DNA of 64,000 bases from Adiantum capillus-veneris (GCA_014529385.2 CM043944.1:87387884-87451883); one strand, 5' to 3'; shown: positions 14,612 to 28,278, counted from the stretch's first letter. Program-made: numbers and translations. The notes: generated by a model from the sequence alone, not told the origin.

Positions 14612-15541
14612 TCACTTTGATACGTAGCAGAGTGACACACCATCGAGTGAGTCCACAAAGGGGAGTAAGCCCAAAGCTTTGTGGAAAGCTTCGAACTTCT
14701 CATGAGACAATGCCTTTGTGAAAAGATCTGCAAGGTTGTCCTGCATTGGCACATAAGCCAAGCTAATCTCTCTTGTTGAGAGCCTCTCCCTTACATAGTA
14801 GTAATGCACCTCAATGTTCTTTGTGCGAGCATGAAACTTTGGGTTCCTCGCAACTGCCAATACGCTCTGATTTTCAGTGTAGATATTGTTGATAGTGTCC
14901 TGTCCAACACCCAAATCAGTCATAAGGTGTATGAGCCATACACACTCAACCGTAGCTGTGAAGACTGCCTTGTACTCAGCCTCACAACTCGAAGTGTCCA
15001 CAGTAGGTTGCTTCTTGCTCAACCATGATATACATGAATTGCCAAGCATGAAACAAAAACCACTTGTGGACACTCGCATGTCAAAACAACCAGCCCAATC
15101 TGAGTATGAAAAATCATGTAAGTCTGGCGGCAAAGATCCCCCCTTGGGATAAAACAAGCGAAGATGTAAAGTGCCACTCAAGTAGCAAAAAATCCTCTTG
15201 ACAACCTGCCAATGCTTAGACCTTGGGCTATGCATAAATCTATTGAATTGTGAGACTGCAAACTGAATATCCGGCCTCGTGTTACATACATAAATGAGGC
15301 AGTCAATAGCAATTTGGTAAAGAGTGACATCAGTAGGATCACCAACATCATGTAGACTCAAATTCATACCTATTTCCATGGGAGTGGCAATAGGTTTGCA
15401 ATCCTCAAGTCCAAATTTACATAGCAACGTCTCTATGTAACTTTTTTGACACAAGGCAATACCACCATCACACTGCTTAAACTGTATGCCCAAGTAATGA
15501 TGCAACAGCCCCAAGTCTTTCATCTTGAAAGTAGCATTCAA
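14612..15541 (-). pseudogene. Ty1/copia RT C-terminus and RNase H (element C1)
   Basis: This 309-residue frame carries the end of a copia reverse transcriptase (L-H-H-Y-L-G-I-Q-F, then a conserved T-P-M-E block and R-P-D-I-Q-F-A-V-S) and the copia RNase H: S-W-L-S-K-K-Q-P-T-V, S-S-C-E-A-E-Y, and near the end D-N-L-A-D-L-F-T-K-A-L. The frame ends at a natural stop, marking the end of pol. Upstream parts of the protein lie at higher coordinates in other frames, so the copy is disabled. It belongs to the second unit of the internally duplicated element. Confidence 0.9.
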
Positions 15542-16738
15542 ATCAGCCTTAAATTCAGCAATATGTCTCTCATTTGGTCAAGTGATCAGCAAATCATCGA
15601 CATAAAGAACCACAATGACAAGTACATCACCCTCACGCTTGACATACAATGTGCTGTTGTTGGACTATTTTACGAAAGCCTCGTTTGACCAAATGAGTGT
15701 CAGCTTTCTCATACCAAGCATGATGAGATTGCTTCAACCCATACAAATCCTTCTTACATCTGCACACTTTGTCCTCTTGTCCTTTCTTGACAAAACCGCG
15801 AGGCTACGTTACATAAACTTCCTCAAATATGTCACATTCAAGAAAGCAGTAACAATGTCTGATTGATGTACATCCCAGCCAAAATGAGCTGCCAATGCAC
15901 ATAGAAAATGAAATGTAGTCATGCAACAAGTGAAAGCAAAAGTTTTTTCATAATCTATGCCTTTTTGTTGTGCATAGACTTCTGCAACAAGTCGAGCCTT
16001 ATGGCGATCAACTTCACCATCCGGCTTGCGTTTCAACTTGTAAACCCACTTTGTACCAATGGCCTTTTTGCCAAGAGGAAAATCACATAAAGTCCATGTG
16101 TCATTTTCCATAAGTGCATCATATTCTGATTGCATGGCAGCCATCCAATTTTTTGAACTTTGTGCTTCATCAAAAGACAAAGGTTCCTCAACATCATGTA
16201 AGCTAGACATAGCCAAAGCATAACAATATGATGCAGAAGATGCATGGCGAGAACTTGAATGAGTACGACTAGACAAAAGTGCATCCAATTTACTGTCACG
16301 CAATGTATGCACCAACCATTTTGGCATACCTCTAGCCTGCTCATTTTCAGCCTTTCCTCATCAAGTACATCAGGTACATCATGTACATCTACATCAGTAA
16401 TAGGCTGATCTGTAACATTATTTGAAACCCCCATAGGATGTATATTTGCCTCATTGGAATTTACTTTCGTACTTCCACCACTGAAAAGAGGCAACAAAGT
16501 GTCATAACTGTCCTGTGAGCTTACAATACTATCACTAGTACATGACAGCAAGGGCTAAACAGAATCTTCCACAAACACTACATCCTGTGAAACCAGAATA
16601 CACTTTGTTTGCAGATGATACAACCTGTAACCTTTGCTTTCATCACTATAACCAACAAAATACATTTGACAACCTTATCATCCAATTTTCTACGCTGTGT
16701 TTGTGGCACCAAAGCATATGCCAAACAGCCAAGAGGTA
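15542..16738 (-). pseudogene. Ty1/copia integrase tail and RT, second copy (C1)
   Basis: Read from high to low coordinates: the integrase carboxyl end (G-C-L-A-Y-A-L-V-P-Q-T-Q-R-R), the linker, then RT beginning W-M-A-A-M-Q-S-E-Y-D-A-L and K-A-I-G-T-K-W-V-Y-K-L-K. Several frameshifts split it. The catalytic Y-V-D-D region is damaged around 15590. The same protein region is also present at 16740-18300, so this is the second of two direct copies inside one element. Confidence 0.85.
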
Positions 16739-18490
16739 AAGTGCCACTCAAGTAGCAAAAAATCCTCTTGACAACCTGCCAATGCTTAGACCTTGGGCTA
16801 TGCATAAATTTGTTGAACTGTGAGACTGCAAAACTGAATATCCGACCTCGTCTTGCACACATAAATGACACAGCCAACAACAATTTGGTAAAGAGTGACA
16901 TCAGTAGGATCACCAACATCATGTAGACTCAACTCAAACCTGTTTCCATGGGAGTGGCAATAGGTTTGCAATCCTCAAGTCCAAACTTACATAGCAATGT
17001 CTCTATGTAACTTTTCTAACACAAGGCAATACCATTATCGCACTGCTTAAACTGTATACCCAAGTAATGATGCAATAGCCCCAAATCATTCATCTTGATA
17101 GTAGCATTCAAATCAGCCTTAAATTTAGCAATTTGTCTCTCATGTGGTCGAGTGATTAGCAAATCATCTACATAGAGAACCACAATAAGAAGTACATCAC
17201 CCTCACGCTTTACATACAACGTGCTTTCTGTTGGACTGTTACGAAAGCCTTGTTTGACCAAATGAGTGTCAGCTTTTTCATACCAAGCACGAGGAGATTG
17301 CTTCAACCCATACAAAGCCTTCTTACATCTGCACAATTTGTCCTCTTGTCCTTTCTTGACAAACCGTGAGGCTGCATTACATAAACTTCCTCAAATATGT
17401 CACCATTCAAGAAAGCAATAACAATGTCTGATTGATGTACATCCCAACCAAAATGAGCTGCCATTGCACATAGAAAATGCACAGTAGTCATACGACAAGT
17501 GGGAGAAAAAGTATCTTCATAATCTATGCCCTTTTGCTATGCATAACCCTTTGGAACAAGTCGAGACTTATGGAGATCGATCTCATCATCCGCCTTGCAT
17601 TTCAACTTGTAAACCCACTTCGTACCAATGGCCTTTTTGCCAGGAGGCAAATCACATAAAGTCCATGTGTCATTTTCTATAAGTGCATCATATTTTGATT
17701 GCATGGCAGTCATCCAACTTTTTAAATTTTGTGCTTCATCAAAAGACAGAGGTTCCTCAACATCATGTAAGCTAGACACATCCAAAGCATAACAATCTGA
17801 TGCATAAGATGCATGACGGGAGCCGGAACGAGTATGACTAGACAAAAGTGCATCCAATTTACTGTCACACAATGTATGCACCAGCCATTTTGGCATACCT
17901 CTAGCCAGCTCATTTTCAGTCCTTTCCTCATCAAGTACATCATGTACATCTGCATTAGTAATAGGGTGGTCTATAATATTTTTGAAAACCCCCATAGGCT
18001 GTACATTTGCCTCATTGGAATTTACATTCAAACTTGCACTGCTAAAAAAAGGCAACAAAGTGTCATTAATGTCCTGTGAGCTTACATTGCTGTCTCTAGT
18101 ACATGATAGCAAGGGCTGAGTAGAATCTTCCACAAACACTACATCCCATGAAACCAGAATACACTTTTTTTGCAGATGATACAACCTGTAACCTTTGCTT
18201 TCAGCACTATAGCCAACAAAAATACATTTGATAGCCTTATCATCCAATTTTCTGCGTTGTGTTTGTGGCACCAAAGCATATGCCAAACAGCCAAAAACAT
18301 GCATGTGCTCAATAGAAGGCTTTCTATCATGCCATGCTTCATATGGAGTAATGGACTGCAAAGCTTTTGTAGGACTCTTGTTTAGTACATAAGTGGCACA
18401 CATGATGGCCTCAAGCCAAAAAGAATGCGGCAAAGCTTGACTTTTGACAAAACATTGTGCCATTTTCTGTTTAGTACATAAGTGGCACAC
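16739..18490 (-). pseudogene. Ty1/copia integrase end and RT, first copy (C1)
   Basis: The frame 18490-17537 covers the integrase end and RT start; 17491-17016 covers the RT middle, including intact L-Y-V-D-D-L-L-I-T and A-L-Y-G-L-K-Q-S-P-R-A-W-Y. The RT then stops at F-C-Y-L-S-G-T-L near 16740 and jumps back to integrase sequence. A tandem duplication of about 90 bases at 18387-18560 doubles the M-C-A-T-Y-V-L-N segment. This is the 5' unit of the 1.6-kb internal repeat. Confidence 0.85.
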
Positions 18491-19560
18491 ATGATGGCCT
18501 CAAGCCAAAAAGAATGCGGCAAAGCTTGACTTTCGACGAAACATTGTGCGATTTTCGTAAATGACCTATTTTTCCTCTCAACAACACCATTTTGTTGAGG
18601 CGTAGAAGGCAGTGTACATTGGTGTTTTATCCCATGACTAGCCAAAAATGCATTAAATTCATGAGACATATACTCCCCCCCTCGATCGGAACGAAGGATG
18701 CCCATAGTACATTTTGAGACATTTTCAGCCATAGCCAAAAATTGTTTGAAGCACATAAAAACTTCAGACTTCGTTTTAAGGGGAAATACTCATGCATGTT
18801 TGGAATAATCATCAATGAAAGTCATGAAGTAAAGGTAATTGCCCAAGGACAGAGTTTGCATGGGCCCACAAACATCACTATGCACAAGTTGCAACTTGCA
18901 TGTGGCCCTAGCTGAACCATCCTTTGGAAACTTCGAACGCTGCAGCTTACCCAAAATATAGCCTTTACAAACATGTTTGATAGGTGCTTCAAGAGGCGAC
19001 AAAGAAGCAACCATATCAGATTTTTGTAAACACAGCTAACTGACAAAATCTAGATGCCCAAAACGTGCATGCCAAAGTTTTGCATATGAAATAGCCTTAG
19101 AATCCACAACTACATTTGCAAAATTCTGCCCACCCTTGTCATACAAAGTGATCTTATACAACCCACAACATAATATGCCAGATGCAACAATTTCATCACC
19201 AAAACTGAGATCATGCACTTTACATCTGTCATCCACAAACTTGACTACAAGTCCAAGTCTAGCAAGTGCAGATACAGACAAAAGATTCTTCTTGATCCTA
19301 GGTACATAAAGTGCATCAACAAGTGCAAAAGAACTGCCATTTGCAACACTAAGCACAACCTTTCCAACTCCCTAAACCGGATAAGATGCATTGTTGGCAC
19401 AAGTGACTGGATTCCCATGAGGGACAGACTCGAGAGAGGTGAACAATTCACGATGTGAGGTAATGTGCTTTGTAGCACCATTGGTAAAATACCACATATG
19501 TGAATTTGCAGCAACTGACATGCATGCATCATGCACAATAGGATTGTAAGTGCACTCTAC
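18491..19560 (-). pseudogene. Ty1/copia protease, GAG-pre-integrase and integrase core (C1)
   Basis: Read from high to low coordinates: a protease with W-Y-F-T-N-G-A-T-K-H-I-T near 19480-19510, where the sister element C2 has W-Y-F-D-S-G-A. The catalytic Asp is therefore lost. A GAG-pre-integrase stretch follows (L-Y-V-P-R-I-K-K-N-L-L-S-V, L-W-H-A-R-F-G-H-L), then the integrase with F-I-D-D-Y-S-K and P-Q-Q-N-G-V-V-E-R-K-N-R. At least three frame changes separate these pieces. Confidence 0.85.
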
Positions 19561-20586
19561 ACTAAAAGCCCATTCTGCATCAACATTAGCATCACAGTCT
19601 CATTTCACAAAAGACTCAACAATGGCTGCATTTGTAGTGGAACCAACATTTGCAGTGGAACCACCCTCTTTCTTCTTAGCCTCTTTGGCCTTCAACTTAG
19701 GACACTGCTTGATCAAGTGATCATTAGCTTTACAATAATGGCAACGCATCTTTTTTTTGCCCTTATCACCAGAATTTCCAGACGAATTGCTGCCATCAGA
19801 AGCATTAAGAACATGTGGTTTTCCACTCGGAAAAGAACCATAAGAAGTGGTTGCATTGCTGTTACCACCCTTTCTTTGAGAAATAATAAAAGCATGTTCA
19901 ACTGCACATTGTCTAGTCTTTTCTTTCTAGAAAGTGACTCTTGCAACAACAATGTGCACAATGCATCAAACTTGACAACTTCAGGATTTCCTTGGGTCAT
20001 AAGTCTCCAAGTACTAGCAAAAGTCTGGTAAGAATCTGGTAAGGCATCAAGAACAGTGTGCACAAGGGAATTGTCTGAAATGACTTCACCTGCAGAAATA
20101 AGTTGCTCATGGGTATCCTTGACACCAGCAAGGAAAGTGTCCATATCATCTTCCTCATGCATAATCTTCGATCCAACTCTTTACATAGCAATGCAATTTT
20201 TGCCTCATTGCAGTTTGCATAAAGACCAGGTAGAATATCCCGAGCCTATTTTGCAGATTTCGTTGAACGAATGTGAGGAGTATTGGTGCGCTTCATAGAC
20301 AACGCAATCAATGCATGAGCTTGTGCATCCTTTACATCCCAACGAGCTTGTTCTGTCGTAGGCAAAAAACTCTAATAGCAGCAATCCTTGCAGCAAGACC
20401 TGCCACATCCTCAGCATCGCCTACATCCTCAGAACTAGGACGTACATCAATGCCCTACACAATATTCTAGATGCCCTTTGACACAAGAACATGTTGCATC
20501 ATGTAAGCCCACATAGGGTAATTGTCCCCATCCAACCCGTCCTCAGCAGCAAACATCTTGAACACATCTGTGTTGTTGTCAGCCAT
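19561..20586 (-). pseudogene. Ty1/copia gag (C1)
   Basis: It starts at an ATG complementary to 20584-20586 (M-A-D-N-N-T-D-V-F-K-M-F). Stops and frameshifts interrupt it (frame pieces 20162-19713 and others). Recognisable copia gag features are L-V-H-T-V-L-D-A-L-P-D-S-Y and a CCHC zinc knuckle C-x2-C-x4-H-x4-C near 19700-19750. It is the homologue of the C2 gag at 33.4-34.2 kb. Confidence 0.8.
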
Positions 20587-20845
20587 GGAAAATGCATGCA
20601 CCTAATGTGAAAACTGCCCGAAATGAGGAGAAACTGAGTGAGACCAGCACGTGCTAAATAGCACAACCCACAGTAGACTGTATAGGACCTGTTATGCAGT
20701 AATTGGTGTTGATAGAAATTTTGCAGCAAATGACAAAATTGCATGTGCAAACCTGGCTGTAGTGGAAACAAAGCTCATTGAATTCGGAGAAAGTGAGGAG
20801 GCGTGTGTTGGAGCAGCTAGCGACTAAGCCCGGGAGGATGCAACC

Positions 20846-20905
20846 TGCTTTGATACCAATTGTTGGAATTAGGGTTGCAGGAAAATACACACAGCTTGAC
20901 TATCT
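20846..20905 (-). repeat. Copia primer-binding site and 5' LTR end (C1)
   Basis: On the minus strand the sequence reads CCCTAATTCCAACA, then TGGTATCAAAGC, the copia primer site matching initiator tRNA-Met. The plus-strand TGTTGGAATTAGGG at 20859 therefore marks the LTR edge. The sequence matches the C2 LTR (34586) for about 40 bases and then diverges, so this LTR is truncated by other DNA. Confidence 0.8.
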
Positions 20906-21682
20906 TCCGAATCAAGTCTCAAAAATGGCCAGACTGTCATATTAGCCAAGGTGGCTCCATAAACGCGTACATAGGCAGTATCCACAAGACCGTGCATCAA
21001 AGTAATCAACAATGCGCATAAACAAGCGCAAAATCGCAAGATGCACTATCAACCATAGATGAGGTCAATAAGCATAATCCGAACGCATTTGTTTCCTTCA
21101 AAATCCACACATAAACTTTTATTATGTATGCTGAAAATCCATACATAAACTTTTATTATGTATGCTGAAAATCCCCGAGAAAATCAGCCATACATTGAAC
21201 AAACAAAGTATGCAATACTCATCCCATTTCCAACATCTCTTCATAAGAAAAGCATTTGTAATTTTTTGAAAACCCTGCAACCGGTCAGCCAATATCTCCC
21301 AAACCATTCAGAATTTGCAGAAACTTCCTTCTACAAAGTTGTAGATCTGAAAAGAATAGTTAGGAATTGTGGGAATGGACATGAAATGGGTTGTTTTCAC
21401 AGATCAAAACAGATCTGTAAAAACCTGTAGATGTGTACTCTAGACGTGCAGGCAATCTGCCAAACGTACACCAAATTCAGTGCTGAATTTGGAAAAACTT
21501 TCAACTGAAAAGTTGTAGACCATGACATTTCCAAAGAGAGCAAAAGGAATCAAGCTAAAAATTGACCTTTTACTCAGCCAAAATTCTGCTGCAAAATAGT
21601 GCTGAAAATTTCACACCTTCACCGCAATCTCCGCCATAATGTCTTCGTGCTCTCCGCAATCGCCATGAGCTTTGATACCAGT
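20906..21682 (-). other. Copia 5' leader fragment with second primer-binding site
   Basis: No coding frame is present. The right edge holds another TGGTATCAAAGC-type site on the minus strand (about 21669-21680), next to an LTR. A 34-base tandem repeat lies at 21101-21170. This looks like the untranslated leader of a third copia element that invaded or recombined with the C1 LTR. Confidence 0.55.
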
Positions 21683-21727
21683 TGTTGATGAGCCTGCAGC
21701 ATGGAAGGGATGCAAGGCTAAGAGATT

Positions 21728-21773
<46 letters not shown>

Positions 21774-21902
21774 GTGGAGCTTCTTCTCACACTATATGTG
21801 AGCTCCTTATTCCTCTATATTATCAATAAGAAAGAATGAGATTAGGGTTAGTGGAGCGGTTAGCCTATGATGGTATTGGCTGAATGGCCTTTATCCCCAA
21901 CA
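21683..21902 (-). repeat. Copia LTR, 220 bp, minus orientation
   Basis: It begins TGTTGATGAG (plus) beside the primer site and ends ...CCCCAACA, giving TGTTG/CAACA inverted ends. A (GA)n tract occupies 21734-21768. Its length is close to that of the C2 LTR (227 bp). It interrupts the integrase region of the element at 21.9-22.9 kb. Confidence 0.65.
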
Positions 21903-22860
21903 ATATGTCCCAAGTGGCTATGCCACAAAGCAACATTTGGTAGCTCAGTTACCAAAAGAACACTATTTTTGTTGGACACATAAAGAGGATACAAAGAGCC
22001 AACTTTAGAACCACTAGCAAGCAACAAGTTGCCTTTGAATATATGCCAAGATTGTTGATGGAAAGTGTCTTTATAACCCAAATCATCAAGTCTACCAATA
22101 GAAATCAAATTACGAGTCAAACATGGCACGTGACAAACATTGTGAATGACGAATCAGATGCCATTCTCAACAAGACCATAGTAATATCACCAATGCCAAC
22201 TATGTCACAAAGCATAACTGTCACACAATGTGATAGAGCCAACAATCTCTTCATAATGTGTTTGGATCTTCTCTAAACTTTTACTCGTTTCCTCTTTCAC
22301 ATCATTGTCACTGCTTTTGCTTTTTCCTTTCTCACGTTTCCATGCATAACACTCTTGCTTTATACGACCATACTTCTCACAAAAATGGCATTGAATGCCC
22401 TTTTTACTACGAGATTTTGATATATCATGAGATGTATCTCTCTTGCAATCTTTGCTAGGTTCACATTGCTAAGACAACCTTTCCTTTGTTTGCTTTCTTT
22501 CTGCACATAGTGAGCTTCGCCATGATGCGAGCTGCCCATAGTCTTACAATGCATTTCTTATCAAAGAAGAGAAGTAGTGATATCATTGTACACTAGTGTA
22601 CCATTTGGTACAGAATTACTAACAGCAACACAAAAAGTATCCCACAGTGGTGGCAATGAGCAAAGCAAGTGAAAGCTTTCATCTCATCATCTTTCTTCAT
22701 GTACTGAGCATGAACTGGTGCAAACTTTGTCGAATCAAACTTCTTGATGTCATAAACATCCCTGTTCCACAAGAGCAAGAGCAAAATTTCTAGAGGAAGA
22801 TTTCTAGCATAAAATTTTGAAATTTTTTGACAGAGTCCTGTTTGAATTTCATAGAACATC
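21903..22860 (-). pseudogene. Copia gag to GAG-pre-integrase fragment (C3)
   Basis: This is a different copia family from C1/C2. From high to low coordinates: a gag segment with L-P-P-L-W-D-T-F-C-V-A-V-S-N (about 22640), a CCHC-like zinc-knuckle region near 22350-22400 (K-C-H-F-C-E-K-Y-G-R-I-K-Q-E-C), then L-T-R-N-L-I-S-I-G-R-L-D-D and A-L-W-H-S-H-L-G-H-I at 21905-22110. The LTR at 21902 cuts it, and stops and frameshifts run through it. Confidence 0.75.
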
Positions 22861-22871
22861 TCAACCAAAAT

Positions 22872-23000
22872 GACTGTCAAAGTGCAATACTCATAGAGCA
22901 AAAATGCATAGAAATACTCTCTAAGCAAAAGGGATCAACTAGAGAAAAGCAAACTATTTGGTGCACATTGTCAAATTGCCAACACACGGATTCTATATTG
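22872..23000 (+). repeat. Dispersed repeat shared with 40966-41095
   Basis: About 130 bases around tgtcaaagtgcaata, ctctctaagcaa and gccaacacacggattct recur at 40966-41095 with roughly 85 percent identity by eye. Origin unknown. Confidence 0.6.
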
Positions 23001-23923
23001 TTAACTGAGTCAACATCAGTTAACAAGAGCTACTAAAGACCGAAGATGTACGAACGCACATCGAAGATCAACATGAACAAGCAATAAAGATTGGAGTTAC
23101 ACATTTTCGACATTTTTCCAAAATGGTCATGTATTGTAAATTCCCGAGTTTACTTCAAGCCATTGTAATATTTAATGTGTTACGAGCTCAATGGGAGTTC
23201 CAAGCTATAAAGAACAGGTCAGCTAGTGTGCCTAGATTGCAAATTTAGTAAATGGTGGAGCCCTAAAGGCCTTGGGCGCCCGAACATTGCATATTTTTTA
23301 CCCTAGGTATATAAGGCAGTGTGTAAAAGAAATTAGGGTTCTCAAGCTCATTTGTTGAGAGCACTCTTTGGTGAGAGCTCTTGAGGTGTGTGGCTATGGA
23401 GTCCTTGAGCTTCTCCTTGCTCATGTGACTTTTGGTTAACACTAATCAATGCTTAATTCTCTTTCATTATGCCTCTCTCATGCTTCTTATGATTGCTAAT
23501 CATGCTTTGATTAGCTAGATCGTATAACTAATTAGTGGTTAATCCCTCTCTAATTTTGTGTGATTGACCTCTTTTGCTTGTGTGTGCATGTAGGTTTGTT
23601 GAAGTGTGGTGCTCAATAGATCTATGTGTGTGTGCTTGCGATTAGTGTCTTGCATGATAGGATAGTGTTGTGTGCATCTTGCAATCGTTAGTGTGTGTGA
23701 TTGGGTTGATTGGAGGTGAAGGGAAGTGGATGTGGAGATTGCCAACCATTGTGGCTTAGCTCCTCCATAGGCCGAAAAGCTCATCTCGTAGAGTCACCAT
23801 TCGTGTTGCCATGATTAGCTCATCAATCGTGTGAGTGTTTCCATGCCGTAGCTGGGTAGCTCATCCCTCCGGATTGATAATTTTGTTGGTCATTGGAGCT
23901 ATGCAACGATGGGAACCCCCAAC
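23001..23923 (+). repeat. Probable gypsy LTR (plus) ending at a primer-binding site
   Basis: A TATA-like ggtatataaggc at ~23303 lies upstream of sequence ending ...acccccaaca at 23923, followed by tttggtgatattcg, a gypsy-like primer region (the better copy at 35019 reads tttggcgtcgttc). The left border is not visible. The last ~220 bases recur at 34813-35018. Confidence 0.5.
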
Positions 23924-24009
23924 ATTTGGTGATATTCGTAGCATAGCCTAATCAACCCAAGACCAACAAAATTATCAATCCTAGGATCGGCAACCCAGCT
24001 AGGGCATGG
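23841..24009. repeat. Imperfect hairpin enclosing the primer-binding site
   Basis: The arm at 23841-23891 is complementary to 23961-24009 (about 40 of 50 bases). The ~70-base loop holds the LTR end and primer site. The same structure recurs at 34935-35103. Confidence 0.7.
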
Positions 24010-24443
24010 AAGCACGAGCATCGGATGTATCGAATGAGAGGATTCAAGAGTATGCTCATCCAATGCAATAGAGATTAGCCATGAATCACTAACTCTAATC
24101 ACATCATCAATCAAGCATCATTACACACATTAAGCCCACAAAGTCCGACTTACCATAGACTAGAATCTCTAAACACACTCTTGATAAGCACATACTACTT
24201 GCATTTGTGTTGGCCTCTCCAATCACCACATGCCAATCAAGGCACTTCATCAAAAGCTACACACACAAGGTGAATGGTGCTAGAGTTTCATTAAACCCAT
24301 CCACATCCACAAGCAAACAATAGGGCACATACACTAATTACAAGATTAAGAACCAACTTAATCATCCTAATTAGAGATGTTAAATATTGTAAATCAAGTG
24401 CTTATAGAAGGATAGGAGTGGTTAATAGAGTTTCGGCTAATTT
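24010..24443 (+). repeat. Truncated copy of the LARD-type LTR
   Basis: It is nearly identical to 35104-35520 and similar to 40031-40435 (for example gattcaagagtatgct, tcatcaatcaagcatca, gtgcttatagaaggatagg). It stops abruptly at about 24443 where the other copies continue. Confidence 0.7.
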
Positions 24444-24486
24444 TTAGACTAAAGTCGGCTTCTTTCGGTTCTCGAGCGTGCCTTTC

Positions 24487-26190
<1,704 letters not shown>

Positions 26191-26745
26191 ATGGACTCAA
26201 ATCGAGCCATGAATTCAAGTACATCAGAGCAAGCGAGTAGCAGTGGCAACATCGGTACAACTGCAACATAGCAAATTTTACAGCTATATGGCTACAATGG
26301 AGATAAAGTCTTATATGTAGATTCAGAAGGCCATAAATACTTAAGGAGCAGCAAAAGCAGCACAGGAGCCAAGATCCTATTGATTAAAGTAAAGACAGAT
26401 TCAGAAAACTCCCAAATGTTCACAGACTTCAGTGGAGCCAGATATTGCAAGCTCAAAGATGAAGTGCAAATAGAAGTTCAGAAATTCAACCCAAGTATTT
26501 ATCCAGAAATCTGCACAAGCCAGCAAAACATACAGTTGATGCATATGCAGTCAGGGTCATTGTACATGGATTACAGTGGTCAGATCTATAGTCGAGAATC
26601 AGAATTGCAAGATCCAACAGATCAGCAAATAGAAGCCAGTCTAATTAGAGAACCAAGCCAAAGACGGTACAAAGGTCAAGATGGAGCATTCTACAACTTG
26701 ATGCTCAAGGTTTTAAAAGAAAATGCCGACAACTTGCAAGCATAG
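26191..26745 (+). pseudogene. Gag-like protein with Y-x-D-x-x-G-x-x-Y repeats (gypsy-2)
   Basis: A single frame runs from ATG at 26191 (M-D-S-N-R-A-M-N) through one TAG (26269-26271) to TAG at 26743. It carries a short aromatic repeat: L-Y-V-D-S-E-G-H-K-Y (26311-26340), M-F-T-D-F-S-G-A-R-Y (26416-26445), L-Y-M-D-Y-S-G-Q-I-Y (26560-26589) and R-Y-K-G-Q-D-G-A-F-Y (26665-26694). Related units follow in other frames at 27452-27481 and 27952-27984. I know no family with this repeat. Its place before a zinc-knuckle-like segment and protease remnants suggests a retrotransposon gag. Confidence 0.5.
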
Positions 26746-26774
26746 AAGCAGAAACTTCTTAGCTAGAGCTTGAC

Positions 26775-28275
26775 ATGACAGAACCAAATGAAATACCACT
26801 AGTCATGGCGTATTTTTCAGATTGTGGACGAAAAGGTGGACATTTTTATGAAGATTGTCCAAGAAATCCTGACAATAGGGATACATCAACTGCCAAGCAC
26901 GTTGTCACTTTTAATGCAATTGGATGGTTTTGCATTACGATTAGAAGCACCAGTAAAAACACTGTAAGTTCAAAATCAGCATAAAGATACACAAGCACCT
27001 GAAAAGCTTAAAATTGATTCTTTGAACAACAAATTCTTGCATGAATTTTGGTCAAGGTGTTCAGATATCACTGAGGGTTGAAAAGACTGTTAGGTTTGCA
27101 AATGATTCTCCACCCACTGCCACAAGTGTGCAATCATTCATGAGTCTAAGGGACACATCAAACAGAATGATGTTAGCTTTATATGGTACATATAATTCAT
27201 ATGCACACTAAGTAGACCAAAAAGGAAAACTGTACAAAAAGGATCAACCAGTGTTTGAATGGCCCACATACCAGCTCATAGAAGAGCCTCCAGTGATAGA
27301 TTAAAAAGGATGGTTCATTTCAGAGGAAAGAATCTATTATAGCCCATCCTCTCTAAAGTTGAAGGATATTATCCGAGTGAACCCAGAAATTTGTTCAGAG
27401 ACAAACTCTCCTCCATCGATAATCAAGCTTCGACATTGTAACCAAACGAGCATATACTTTGACCAAAACAATCGTAGATATAGACGAGAGTCTAGCATCT
27501 ATGATGCCTTGGGGTCCTTAAACCACAGAAGCTCATATCATAGGAGACCCATGGGATAGACAATATCAGGGCAAAGATAATGTTATTTATAGCTTGACTT
27601 GGGAAATAATTTGTCATGTTTCAAGGAGGTACATAGGAAACTATGCAGAAGGTTTACAGATGCCAAACATCAAGAGTGCTATCCAAAGTGTATCTTCACA
27701 GTCCCAAAAGGTGAGATTAAATTAGAGCCAAACAATTTTGAACTCTTATAATGAAGTAGGCTATAGTGACCACCCTAGGAAAGGGGAGCTGTAAATCCAT
27801 CAAACTCAGCTTATGTACCAGGAAATGCTACACAGTTAGAAGCCCTAAAGCTTCTAGCCAACAGACCCCTTCAAATCAAAAACCATTGAAAGATCATATG
27901 GTTGTTGGAAGTTTCCAATTGACCCAGGTTCCCTCAGAATCTGCAGACAAATGCTTCTATGAAGATTATCAAGGACATAAGTTTCAGCTCATCTCCACAA
28001 GTCAGAGTCAAAAGCCGACAAATCCAAGAGTGTTCAAACAGTTACATGTGACCAAGCTCACATATGCATATCAAGATGCACATCGTAATGAATATCAGCA
28101 AGATCATGACCTTGTACAAACCCCTATGGATGGTACGACTAAAGTCAAAGACTATTTGAAGATGATGCAAAGCCTCAAGCTGCCAGAACAAGTGACAAAA
28201 AAGTCAAAGTCAATGGAAGCTAAAGTCCAAAAAGCTACACAAAGGTCACCGCCGAAATCTCCTCCGAAGAGATAG
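26775..28275 (+). pseudogene. Gypsy-2 gag continuation with degenerate zinc knuckle
   Basis: Frame pieces 26775-26984, 27359-27559 and 27766-28275 belong together in style. The first contains D-C-G-R-K-G-G-H-F-Y-E-D-C, a CCHC zinc knuckle whose first Cys is lost. The others contain I-Y-F-D-Q-N-N-R-R-Y and C-F-Y-E-D-Y-Q-G-H-K-F, further copies of the aromatic repeat. The last ends in a Lys/Pro/Ser-rich tail. Many stops separate them. Confidence 0.45.
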
Positions 28276-28278
28276 ATA

